The notes beneath the pieces were generated by a model. It saw only the letters and a list, made by a program, of their open reading frames with translations, had not been told where the DNA came from and searched no databases. This document shows positions 1 to 8,129 of a DNA stretch of 25,867 bases, one piece after another; the stretch's first letter is position 1, and each line of letters begins with the position of its first letter. Origin of the DNA: Chara braunii (lineage: Eukaryota > Streptophyta > Charophyceae > Charales > Characeae); assembly GCA_003427395.1 (NCBI GenBank), contig BFEA01000143.1, positions 2,132,123 to 2,157,989 on the forward strand, given 5' to 3'. The position numbers and the translations under genes were made by a program.

Positions 1-51
<51 letters not shown>
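1..51. repeat. (TG)n microsatellite
   Basis: About 25 TG dinucleotides run from the first base and pass into a TCTG/CTCT-rich tract. The apparent reading frame through it (Val-Cys repeats) is a by-product of the repeat. Confidence 0.97.
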
Positions 52-52
<1 letters not shown>

Positions 53-59
53 TGTCTCT

Positions 60-316
60 GTCTCTCGGCAGCTCATCTTAACATGCAGGTAAGTCTCTCT
101 CTTCTTCCTCTACCATGTAACTTCGTCTCTACCTCGTTTACTCTCACCCTCAGTCCCCACTCGTCTCCCAGAATGTCTTCCTCTCTCTCTCTCTGTCTCT
201 CATATTACAACTATGGCCATGGTGCCCAGCGCCATTGGCTACACTGCCGCTGCCAACTCAACATCCAGGTAAAGTCTCTCTCTTCCTCTCTCATGTCACA
301 CTGTCTCTACCTCGTT

Positions 317-352
<36 letters not shown>

Positions 353-410
353 ACTACAACTATGGCTATGGCGCCCAGCACCATTGGCTACACTGCTCTA
401 CGCTCACTCT
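60..410 (+). repeat. degenerate repeat modules with polypyrimidine tract and splice-like signals
   Basis: Two kinds of repeated block alternate. One (about 80-140 and 260-317) carries CAGGTAAGT or CAGGTAAAGT followed by CTCTCTCTTC and CTACCTCGTTT. The other (about 201-246 and 350-396) carries CAACTATGGC, GCCCAG and CCATTGGCTACACTGC, each copy preceded by a (CT)n run. The offsets are about 180 and 149 bp. Each module therefore reads as polypyrimidine tract, AG, a short 17-45 nt block, then a near-consensus 5' splice donor. These may be duplicated mini-exons of the gene ending at 1609 or simply a decayed satellite; no reading frame decides. Confidence 0.55.
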
Positions 411-827
411 CACTCGCTGCAGCAGCACTTCCGCATTGTATGCGAAGCATCATGTGTTGACAGCCAAGTGTTGCCCGACTTTTGTACTTGCTGATTGGCC
501 TTCGAGACTTCTTCTGCTGGTTATGGGTTGGTGCCCTTGCCTGTGTTTGCTGCTTTTGGAAACTTACGGATTCTCCTTGGATCTGGCTGTTTGTTTGGGC
601 TGACTGACCCTGCTGTAAGGCCTTTGTTATCTTTTGGCTGGAGCTTGTGGTGCCTACCTGAGAATAGATTCTTCCACCCATAACTATTTGGTGCCTACCT
701 GACAATAGACTCGTCAACCCATAACTATACTTATCTACCAGAGACTTCCTACCATGGGCATCTGTAATCAGTGTGAAAAGTACTAAAAACGAAAGCTACT
801 CTTTTTTAGATGTTCGTGGATATTGTA
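411..827. other. unannotated stretch with one 41-bp tandem duplication
   Basis: No convincing gene is visible. At 649-689 and 690-729 a 40-41 bp unit (GGTGCCTACCTGA, then CCCATAACTAT) is repeated in tandem with a few substitutions. The rest is unique sequence of mixed composition. Confidence 0.5.
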
Positions 828-1110
828 CAAGTTCACTGGGTAGTTCCACTAGCGGAACGTGGAATGGGACTTAGAAGAGAGTCGAGTCTCGGTGGACTTG
901 GGATTTGGACTGGAGACTGGGACTTGGGACTGGGACTCGAGGGTGGGATTTGGGACGGGGAATGGACCAAGTTCGCTGGGTAGTTCCGCTAATGGAACAT
1001 GGCATGGGACTTAGAACTGGGACTCAAGTCGCGGTGGACTTGGGATTTGGACTGGAGACTGGGACTTTGGGGACTGGGACTCGAGGCTGGGACTTGGGAT
1101 GGGGACTGGA
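828..1110 (+). repeat. 140-bp tandem duplication, G-rich, with GGGACT sub-repeats
   Basis: The unit at 828-967 recurs at 968-1110 (CAAGTTCACTGGGTAGTTCC against CAAGTTCGCTGGGTAGTTCC, then TGGGACTTAGAA and GGTGGACTTGGGATTTGGAC). Inside each copy a GGGACTTGGGACTGGGACT sub-repeat creates runs of GG on the plus strand. An 84-codon frame across it is low-complexity Gly/Thr/Leu and is not called as a gene. Confidence 0.85.
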
Positions 1111-1239
1111 CCCGAGTTCTGAGCTTCATGAATTCTTTCAACAAGTTAAAAGCGAATAAAAACAAACCTTTCTAGGTGGGGATTGTCAAGAAATTTCTGT
1201 TGACTGACACTCTTTCAGTTTTGTTTGCTCTGCTTCCAG

Positions 1240-1609
1240 AAGGAGCCTGCTTTGTTTGTCGTTTGCCACAGTCGATCCTGTTGTGAGCTGCGTGCAACAC
1301 CGAATCGCACAGAGGGTGCTATTCGAGCGGACGGACGGCGGAATGTCTTTCATCCTGGAGTTTGCAGAGGCCTTAATTAGGCAAGGGATGGAGGACCCAG
1401 AGGAGCGCGACAAGAAATTCCGTGAGCACATATATGAGATGAAAGACAAGTGTGAAAAAACTAAGGAGCAGTGGAGGCAGCCAGTCAAGCCTTTTGGGTA
1501 TTGGAACCTTGACAAGAACAACCATAAGTTCTTGCTGGATTTGAAGCTTAGCTCATTGTCTGGGCGCCGAGGAACGTATGACCAGTTTGACCAGAGCGGC
1601 AGCTCGTAG
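1240..1609 (+). CDS. probable terminal exon of an unidentified host gene
   Basis: An open frame of about 123 codons follows a good 3' splice site: TTTTGTTTGCTCTGCTTCC then AG at 1238-1239. It ends at TAG 1607-1609. Unlike its surroundings it is compositionally protein-like, with an acidic/basic helical middle (EDPEERDKKFREHIYEMKD, KCEKTKEQWRQP) and an aromatic/basic tail (KPFGYWNLDKNNHK, LSSLSGRRGTYDQ). There is no ATG near its start, which fits an internal-to-terminal exon whose upstream exons lie to the left or outside the window. I do not recognise the family. The tail has the look of a conserved green-lineage protein but I cannot name one. A second AG at 1269-1270 is an alternative acceptor. 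What is seen: acceptor, frame and stop. Inferred: exon status. Confidence 0.5.
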
Positions 1610-2570
1610 ACGCTGTGTGCTTTCCTGAGCTTTGCTCCGACTACGCGCCTTTGTTTGTGACGATGCTCAAGATGTCCGCCATGAGGTCTTAGCATACCCA
1701 CTGCATGCGATGTCTATATCTATTTTCAGACCTGGAGCTGGGGGTGGGATCACGTATGCCCTTTTTTTTTTTTCACTTACCTGATTTGGGTATAAGAGGG
1801 ATGGTGCTTGCTCTTGTCCTGGAGGCAGTGGATGGAGACGACAAAACCTCACCTGCAATGGGAAAGCATGACCCACTCGAACAGTCTATTAATCTGAATC
1901 CTGAATTACATTTGGGGAGGTCCGCCTCCTCTGCCCTCGTCTCTCTTACTGCCTTTCCATTTTGCTCAGCTGTGAATTGCGGAGAGGGCTTTCCTTGTTA
2001 GTCATCTGTAACTTCATAAGGTTGGTCATGTGAGGGTCATTCGTGTGTGTTTATTGGGCAGGGTGGGTGAACGATATTGCGAGGGTGATGTTGCTTGCGA
2101 CTTTTGATATATTTGCGAATGGGCGGCGGTGGATGTGTATAAGGTTTTGAATATCTCTGGTGGAAATTACGTTGTTGTCGTAGAATAGTGGTTTCTTGGA
2201 TGGGAAAAGAAAAAAAAGAAAAAGGTGTGTAAGGTGTACTAAGGAAGTGACGATGAGACAGGTATATGTGTTATGGGACAAAACTGCTGAAAAGTTGTTT
2301 TTCTTGGTTTGCGTTTTTTTTTTCCGCTTTTTTTTGTTTTTAACTTTTTGAAGTTTTTGTGTCTTTTTTTTTTTTTTTTTTCCAAGTGCAGGGAAGTTCT
2401 ATGTTTTTGAATTTGACAAGCGTGGCAGGGTCGTGCATGCAGGACAACTCTCAAATTCATCATGCCATTCACATAGTAATTGTAAATTCACTTTATTATT
2501 GCCCCTGTGACCTGTCAGAGTGTACTGGTTCGGGCAGGGCAGTCAGGTGCATGATCGGTGCTGGGACAGG
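1610..2570. other. presumed 3' flank of the host exon; T-rich intergenic DNA
   Basis: No gene is supported. The stretch holds homopolymer runs on the plus strand (T11 near 1761, and T18 at 2364-2381) and several T-rich blocks at 2280-2385. Short frames on both strands come from these low-complexity tracts. The first part may be 3' UTR of the preceding exon; no clear polyadenylation signal was found. Confidence 0.4.
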
Positions 2571-2674
2571 TGGATGTCTAGGCACGTTATGGCGGGGGCA
2601 ATCCTGCAAGGAATTTCTGATGTGGATGTCTAGGTACATTATGGCAGGGGCAACCCTAGAAGGAATTTCAGATA
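2571..2674 (+). repeat. 52-bp tandem duplication
   Basis: TGGATGTCTAGGCACGTTAT at 2571 recurs at 2623 as TGGATGTCTAGGTACATTAT. Each copy is followed by GGCRGGGGCAAYCCT and AAGGAATTTC. The copies differ by a handful of transitions. Confidence 0.85.
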
Positions 2675-2969
2675 TGAATCGTGTCACTGGGATTCAATTC
2701 CCTATGTGATGCCATTAACAGTCGTCTTTCTTCCAGAATATAAATACATAGTATACACTATAATAGTACGTGTATTATATTATTTATGGCGGGTACGCCT
2801 TTTGCAATGCCTTTGCAACAATATGAATCAAGTCACTGGGATTCAATTCCATATGTGATGCCATTCACAGTCATCTTTCTTCCAGAATATAAATACATAG
2901 TATACACTATAATAGTAGATGTATTATATTATGTATGGCGGGTACACCTTTTGCAATGGCTTTGCTACA
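2672..2969 (+). repeat. 149-bp tandem duplication
   Basis: The unit at 2672-2820 is repeated at 2821-2969. Shared blocks include CACTGGGATTCAATTCC, ATGTGATGCCATT, TTTCTTCCAGAATATAAATA and ATGGCGGGTACRCCTTTTGC. It starts inside the end of the 52-bp duplication, so the two duplication events are nested or overlapping. Confidence 0.9.
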
Positions 2970-3018
2970 ATGTCAATGTCTCCATCCGAAAATCCAGCGT
3001 ACGTGCGAACGTTACACA

Positions 3019-3399
3019 GCTCAATCTCATGATCCATTTACTGACCACACAAGGTCGTCGTAAATGCGTAGTCCGTGCTACGAACTTGCACCGTGCGTTG
3101 CAACTGCCGGAAGTAGTTGCATTGCACCCCGAGCGTATCCCCTCCCCCTTTACTCTGCCCCTTTCTCGCACTGTACAAGTGGGCCGTTATGGCAGACGGG
3201 GATGGGAGCTCAACCTCGTGACCCATTTACTGACCACATCAAGGTCGTACATGCGCATGAGGTAGTCCGTGCTACGAACTTGCACCATGTGTTGCAATTG
3301 CCGGAAGTAGTTGCAGTGCACCCTGAGTGTATCCCCTTCCCCTTTACTCTGCCTCTTTCTCAGTGTACAAGTGGGCCGTTATGGCGCACGGGGATGGGA
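3019..3399 (+). repeat. 189-bp tandem duplication
   Basis: The unit at 3019-3207 is repeated at 3208-3399. Shared landmarks are CCATTTACTGACCACA, GTAGTCCGTGCTACGAACTT, GCCGGAAGTAGTTGCA, CCCTTTACTCTGCC and ACAAGTGGGCCGTTATGGC. Divergence is roughly one change per ten to fifteen bases with small indels, so it is not a recent copy. Confidence 0.9.
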
Positions 3400-3475
3400 G
3401 CAGCTCGCACGCACCTTCGTCAATGCAGCAAGCGTTGTGCGTGAGAGGCATAGTGAAGGGGGAGTTAAAAGAAGA

Positions 3476-4399
3476 ATGATAAGAATGAATGGTTTCAGTT
3501 TGCTCTTCATGTTTGTACTGTGGATTTCTATCGTTTGTTTCGCAAAGTGCGCGTTTTTAGTTTGTAGATTTGTGACAATATATATAATTGTTGGCCAGCA
3601 TCCGGCACACCAGCCTGAGATCCTCACCAATCTCTGTGGTCTGACTGCAACGAATGTCTGTCTTCACATTCTCCACCGCCCGTTTTATACACCGTCAGAC
3701 TTCCTTGCAATCGCCCTTCAGCTTGATGCTGATCTTCCCCGCCTACAGCCAAAGGATTGTAATTATACCAGGGAAAGAGGCTTTACCATTGCTGTCCTAC
3801 AAGTTGCAACGAGGGACCGCCAACTTGAACTACGCAATGCTCGAGCAGGTGAGTGGTTTGATCCTCCATCCCACAGCTCTGCCTGCATCATGCATGGACC
3901 TGGCCATTGCGTGGCCATTGTGCATGCCTCTGACCACTGGGAGCTGTGGAACAACGGCATCTTGGTCCATGCCATGACTGATATTACTGGTTTCTTATAT
4001 AATGATGCTGTTTTATTGCCGCACCACGCCGGCCGCGGTCTCTTTTATGTAGAAGATTATTCCTCTGGCCCCGTGCTGCAGCAGGACAATGTATCAACAC
4101 TCTGCGACCTTCTCCTTTGCACAGTTACAAACACTATTACACTCGGCTGTAGCCACCATTGTCTCTGTCACAAGCACTACAATGACATGGTTTCTGCATC
4201 CATGAGTGTAGAGGACTGTTCCTCTCTTCCTGACTGCAGACACCCTCTGCATATGGACACTAATATATGCCGTTTTGCAGCCATGGGCACGATATTGAAT
4301 GCATGGTCTTCTGTGGTCTTCTTCCTTCATGTTGGCCTGCAATCGACATGGCATTTGACAGGAGTTTATGGTGGGCATGCTCAATGCCAGCCGCCGTAG
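3476..4399 (+). CDS. Josephin-like cysteine protease (deubiquitinase-type) domain protein
   Basis: The frame opens upstream; the first sensible ATG is at 3476, giving 307 residues to TAG 4397-4399. With that start, residues 8-36 are hydrophobic. Alternatively coding begins at an exon after the AG near 3600. The Josephin signature follows. LCGLTATNVCLHILH holds the nucleophile Cys54, then FYTPSDFLAIALQLD resembles the ataxin-3 F-S-P-x-E-L-x-x-IA-x-x-LD segment. GFTIAVLQVA matches the GFFSIQV-type block. GHCVAIVH and HWELWNN supply His144 and Asn159. In ataxin-3 the triad is C14/H119/N134, so the His-to-Asn gap of 15 is identical and Cys-to-His is 90 instead of 105. The domain ends near GRGLFYVEDY. 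The last 90 residues are Cys/His-rich and unrecognised. Family members remove ubiquitin. Whether this is a working host gene, an exon or a captured copy is unknown. Confidence 0.55.
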   Translation: MIRMNGFSLLFMFVLWISIVCFAKCAFLVCRFVTIYIIVGQHPAHQPEILTNLCGLTATNVCLHILHRPFYTPSDFLAIALQLDADLPRLQPKDCNYTRERGFTIAVLQVATRDRQLELRNARAGEWFDPPSHSSACIMHGPGHCVAIVHASDHWELWNNGILVHAMTDITGFLYNDAVLLPHHAGRGLFYVEDYSSGPVLQQDNVSTLCDLLLCTVTNTITLGCSHHCLCHKHYNDMVSASMSVEDCSSLPDCRHPLHMDTNICRFAAMGTILNAWSSVVFFLHVGLQSTWHLTGVYGGHAQCQPP

Positions 4400-4800
4400 C
4401 AATTGTTCTGCGGGGATACACCCACCTAGGGATAGTGACAGCTCACACGGGTGGAGTTGAGTTGTAACTCACAGGGTCCTATCCTATCATAGGAACTCAT
4501 GAGAGGTATAGCTGGCGCACTGGGCTGGAGCGGCAAAGCTCCTCTGGTCTTTGAGTTTTCAACTCCTGTGTGCCGCGGTCGAGAGTGTCCCGTTCAGGAA
4601 CCGATGTGGTCGACTCGTGAATATCGTACTGTTGAAAGGATAGCATGTACTTCCGCTGAGGAGAGAATGACCGATCACGTTGCACATTCCCCCCATTCCT
4701 TTCCCCTTTCTTTATGTTTCACAAATCGATGAATTATACGGCTGCTAACCTGAACGGGTAATGTAGAACAGACTACAACACGGCTCTTTTGGATACTCCT
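4400..4800. other. intergenic, no gene seen
   Basis: No supported feature apart from a small hairpin (CCTATCATAGG near 4482). It lies between the Josephin-like frame and the homopolymer-rich block that probably ends the LINE. Confidence 0.4.
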
Positions 4801-4885
4801 TTTTTCCCCCATTGTTCTTTTGAATCTTTTCTCCCCTTTTTTTTTCCCCCTTTTTTTCTCTCCCCCCCTTCCCCCCCCCCTCTCC
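4800..4885 (-). repeat. T/C homopolymer block, candidate 3' tail of the LINE
   Basis: On the minus strand this reads as alternating poly-G and poly-A (GAGAAAAAAAGGGGG, AAAAAAAAGGGGAGAAAAG). An A-rich tail at this end is what target-primed LINE insertion leaves at the 3' end, and the LINE coding sequence to the right is on the minus strand. No target-site duplication was identified, so the boundary is tentative. Confidence 0.4.
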
Positions 4886-5389
4886 TTTGGTCACTAAGCG
4901 GGGTGGTAAGAGCATCCCCCCCTAGTGCCCTCGTAGGTGCTCCAGTCTATTGGTGGGGAGCAGCACCTGTATCAAACAACAAACAGAATTACAAGTTACA
5001 AGTTTGAAGCCCGTCTCGGGCTGCTTCTCACTGAAAACCCTTAAGATTTCTCCTGCTTAACCCCTACTCAACCTACCCTGCCGATGTCTGAAACTAGCCA
5101 CAGCGTTACCCACTTTGTCCGCCTATTTCTCTGTCTGTGTGTAGGCACACTGGGACCCTCTGGGGAGCACCAGCAGGATACCTCACCTCAGTCTTCTTTC
5201 CTTGTCCTGCCGTCCTGCTGTCGGGCGGAGTATGGAGAGGGATGAAAAAGGTGAGAAGGGGAAAAAGGAATAATACAATGTACTGAGAGGTAATAGGAAG
5301 TAGAGGGAGCCAAAGGAGCAAAAGGAGCAAAAGGAGCAAAGGGGAAAAGTACGATGCTCAGCTTTTGCCTTACCGGCTCTCAACCAAGG
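4886..5389 (-). other. probable 3' untranslated part of the minus-strand LINE
   Basis: No protein-like frame on either strand. A TTTGCTCC unit is repeated several times near 5313-5342 (minus strand). Placement as LINE 3' UTR is inferred from its position between the last LINE-like codons and the A-rich block. Confidence 0.35.
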
Positions 5390-5849
5390 CTAGCGGGTGG
5401 GGAGGGAAGGGGTCTCCGAACTCCTGCGCAGGCGTAAGCGGAGTATAGGGGCCAATTTTTGTCCAGTCCCGGTACACCAGATGGTAGTCCCTAGACAGGC
5501 CCTCTTGTGTGTTCTGTGCATTTCGCTCATCCCCCCGGTATTTTCTTCACTCATCGTCTGTCCAGTGTACCTCTGCCATCCAACCTTTTCACCTCCCCCC
5601 CAGTTAGTCCTCCCCAAACCGGGAGATGATCCGGTCCGCATCTCCCCACGAGTGTACACTGTCCAGTTTCACCTTAGGTGCCTGCCATTGGGCTGAGATC
5701 TCGCTTTGGACCAAAAATTTGAATTGCTCAGTTATCTCCCCTTCCTCTACCTTGCCTTTCTCCCCTTCCAAAACGCATCTCCTCCACCATATCACCCAGA
5801 GCACCGATCGCCTGCCAATGCGCAAAATATTTCCTATGAAGGTGCTCTC
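5390..5849 (-). pseudogene. LINE ORF2 C-terminal tail after zf-RVT
   Basis: Two minus frames overlap here. RRSVLWVIWWRRCVLEGEKG (just right of 5750) has the pattern that follows zf-RVT in plant LINEs, where a Leu-Trp-x-Ile-Trp helix precedes a basic stretch. It runs on as EQFKFLVQSE and KLDSVHSWGDADRIISRF, then changes frame near 5610-5660 into a low-complexity end that stops near 5390. The function of this tail in the family is unclear. Confidence 0.55.
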
Positions 5850-6225
5850 TTGGGTACGGGGTTAGTATCCCAGCAAAATTGCCCTCCAGTCCCATGGCCT
5901 GGGCGTGTCCGGTACCATCTGTCGCCAGACCTTGTCCCACCAGCGCCACAGTAGTACCGGCGACGAGGGGCATCGCATAAAGATATGCTCCAGCGTCTCT
6001 GCCCGCTTGTGAGATGGGAAATTTTTCAGGCGGCTTCGGCACCACAGCAGTGCCCTCCCTTGCTGTTCCAGCCTGGTGTGGTCAATCAGCCAGTCATTGG
6101 TTGGGAGGCAGCGGTGGGCTATCTGCCATTGCAGGGAGGAAATCTTTGCTGGTCGCAGTTTGCACTCCCTGAACCACCTGATCGGTCTCAGGAGGCCTCT
6201 ATCAACATGGAGTTGGGGCTGCCAC
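5850..6225 (-). pseudogene. LINE zf-RVT (zinc-binding) domain, frameshifted
   Basis: The minus-strand translation gives LRPAKISSLQWQIAHRCLPT then RAETLEHIFMRCPSSPVLLW with a WWDKVW helix. This is the zf-RVT pattern (W..L..RLPT, then E-T-x-E-H-x-x-x-x-C-P). The ETLEHIFMRC part is encoded by the complement of about 5970-5999. The first Cys pair is not intact in this frame. At least one frameshift separates it from the connector. In the family the domain lies C-terminal to RT and probably helps bind RNA or DNA. Confidence 0.75.
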
Positions 6226-7043
6226 CTATCTTCTACGACATCCCGCAGTTTCTTTTTTTGTTCTCAGCAGTCTGTACGTCGTTTTTGCCTTAAGGTGGGC
6301 TAGGTCTGCTATCGTCTGGCTTCTCCTGCCTCTTGCGTTAGCTTGGTCCGGCTGGTTTGTTGGGTTCCACCTCCATTCATTAGGGTTGAGGGACAGGTCT
6401 GAGATCGGGGTCATTGGTCTGTAGGCCCTCCACCCTCTGGTCTCTTCTAACACTCTGATACGGTAGACCGCCTGTTTTTCTTTCCACAGGAAGGGCTGCT
6501 TGTTACCGATTCGCCCCCCATTTCTGTCCATCCCGTACCTCTCGACCAGCACCTCGTCCCGCCCCACCAAGTGTATCCGTCCTATCTGACCCTTTTCACT
6601 TGGCAGTCTTACCCAGTCCCCTTCCTCCAACCGCAGTCCTTTCTTCAGGATGGTAAGCCATGCCAGGGGGAAACTCTCAATCATATCTTCTAGCGCTGTT
6701 GTGTTTGATGGCAGTACCTTAGCCACCCCCTCATTCTGTCCTGAGTCTTCCAGTTTCATGTCTTGGTGTCCCACAAGTCTTCCACGCGCAGCACCCCGTG
6801 TTTTACCCACCCCTTCCATGGGGAATCCGAACTGCACCTTACCTGTCCGCGGGAGTCCGTAAGGGCTGTCTATAAACTTCCTCCCACCTGTCCGGTGCTG
6901 GCCTGCAAGGGATTGGAAGTTTTCTCCACGTCCTCAATAGGCGTGACCAAAATTCTTCCGCCGGATCTCCATTTCAGTATTTCCTCGGGATCTTCCAATA
7001 TCTGTCCTCTAACCAAATCATCGGGTCGAGACAAGTGGTTAAC
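6226..7043 (-). pseudogene. LINE connector between RT and zf-RVT
   Basis: The open minus frame at 6226-6837 encodes about 203 residues including LRLEEGDWVRLPSEKGQIGR, VYRIRVLEETRGWRAYRP and LSLNPNEWRW. The frame to its right (6870-7043) adds NHLSRPDDLVRGQILEDPEE and ILKWRSGGRI. It is continuous in sense with zf-RVT to the left, and plant LINEs have a variable connector here. No catalytic motif is expected or seen. Its right end meets the AT-rich insertion. Confidence 0.55.
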
Positions 7044-7514
7044 GGTGTGAAAATCCTGAAATTTTGATGAAGTTGACAAGTGGTTAATGGGGACCCCCAC
7101 TTTTCGGCCCTGGGTAACGATGAATGATCCTGAAATTAGGGTTTCGCGGTCAAATTTTGTGTTTTTTTGGATTTTTTTTTTTGCCTGTTTTTGTTTTAGG
7201 ACAGGCTTGCTGTGTGTCAAATTTGGTGTCATTTGGGTTATTAGAATTTGTGTTGTTAATCATCCTGAAAATCCGGAAATTTTAGTGAAGTTGTTTTTTG
7301 GCAAAATTGCCTGAAAATGCACTTTTGAGTTCGGCTAAATTGCCTGAAAATGCACTTTTGAGTTGCTGTTTTATGTATTTTTAATTTTTTTTTTTTGGTA
7401 TTTTTTTTATAATATGTTAGTAAGAAGTGCACTCTATAGATTGGTGTGAAGTTTGCTTGGGATGTCCTTATGGTTTTCTTATAAATTGAGGTGAAAAATG
7501 GGGGGTCGGTTAAC
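7044..7514. mobile_element. AT-rich insertion inside the LINE, flanked by GGTTAAC
   Basis: The 7-bp direct repeat GGTTAAC lies at 7037-7043 and 7508-7514 and brackets very AT-rich sequence unlike the LINE. Bridging one copy of the repeat rejoins LINE-like codons on the minus strand (…PREK to VNHLSRPDD). Inside, the sequence TTGCCTGAAAATGCACTTTT is directly repeated 34 bp apart (about 7307 and 7341), and the blocks CCTGAAATTTTGATGAAGTTG and CCTGAAAATCCGGAAATTTT resemble each other. No inverted terminal repeats were found, so the element class is unknown. Confidence 0.45.
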
Positions 7515-7628
7515 CTTTTCTCGGCCAGGGGGGGCAAGGGGGAGGACGGAGAGAAAACCAGTGTCTAAATCCATCGTAGACTCAGAGCCTAAAATTGGGT
7601 CATGTGATCAATAATCCCCAGCCCGCCT
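7515..7628 (-). pseudogene. LINE ORF2 fragment after the RT (GGGLGI region)
   Basis: The minus-strand translation ends WDSVIQPKRGGGLGIIDHMT, then ALSLRWI after a stop. The P-K-x-x-GGLGI…L..RW motif is a constant part of plant LINE ORF2 downstream of the RT thumb. It runs from the inverted duplication on the right into the insertion on the left. Confidence 0.7.
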
Positions 7629-7818
7629 CCTCTCTTGGGCTGGATCACCGAATCCCACGCTACTCGGCTTATCGCGTGCATTGTTTGGCTGTTGGAAGAC
7701 TGCCAGTTGTCGTTTGAGGACTCTCGAGTCCTCAAACGACAACTGGCAGTCTTCCAACAACCAAACAGCACGCGATAAGCCGAGTAGCGTGGGATTCGGT
7801 GATCCAGCCCAAGAGAGG
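7629..7818. repeat. near-perfect 190-bp inverted duplication (fold-back) in the LINE
   Basis: The left arm (7629-7723) and right arm (7726-7818) are reverse complements with a 2-nt centre (GAGGACTC-TC-GAGTCCTC). The visible differences are one substitution (GGCTGTTGG against GGTTGTTGG) and a 2-nt indel (GTGCATTG against GTGCTG). The arms correspond to LINE codons around SRVAWDSVIQPK, so one arm is sense and the other an inverted copy. Such a palindrome would extrude a hairpin or form an RNA fold-back. Confidence 0.95.
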
Positions 7819-8129
7819 GTCGCTTACTCAGGGGCCACAAAATTGATTTGTACCATAGTGACGCCAGCACAACGTTGTTAATAACGAGAGCCCGTCCAAA
7901 AATTGATGTGTGCTTGTTGTTCCATTCTGACAGCTCGACTTGCGCCGATTTTTTTTTTTCCAATCATCGTTGGTGCACGACTTACCTCTTGCTGTCAGCG
8001 TTGCGTCCATGACCTGCACGGGGGCTTCAGGGGGCAGCCATGTGATGCGCGGGTTTTTCGGTGGCCTGCCCCCTTGGTGGTGTAACCACCACCCCACCGT
8101 CTTTTGTCCCCAGTTCACAGCCATGTCGG

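Noticed and set aside
2-460. 152-codon frame from the (TG)n/(CT)n tract
   Set aside because: Encoded almost entirely by microsatellite and repeat modules, with Val-Cys and Ser-Leu repeats.
905-1159. 84-codon Gly/Thr-rich frame
   Set aside because: Product of the 140-bp G-rich duplication; no start context or domain.
3840-3880. Perfect splice donor CAGGTGAGT inside the Josephin-like frame
   Set aside because: The nearest AG acceptor is about 28 nt away, too short for an intron, and splicing would remove the part leading to the His motif.
7044-7514. MITE with terminal inverted repeats
   Set aside because: The ends (GGTGTGAAAAT and AGGTGAAAAAT) are similar in direct, not inverted, orientation.
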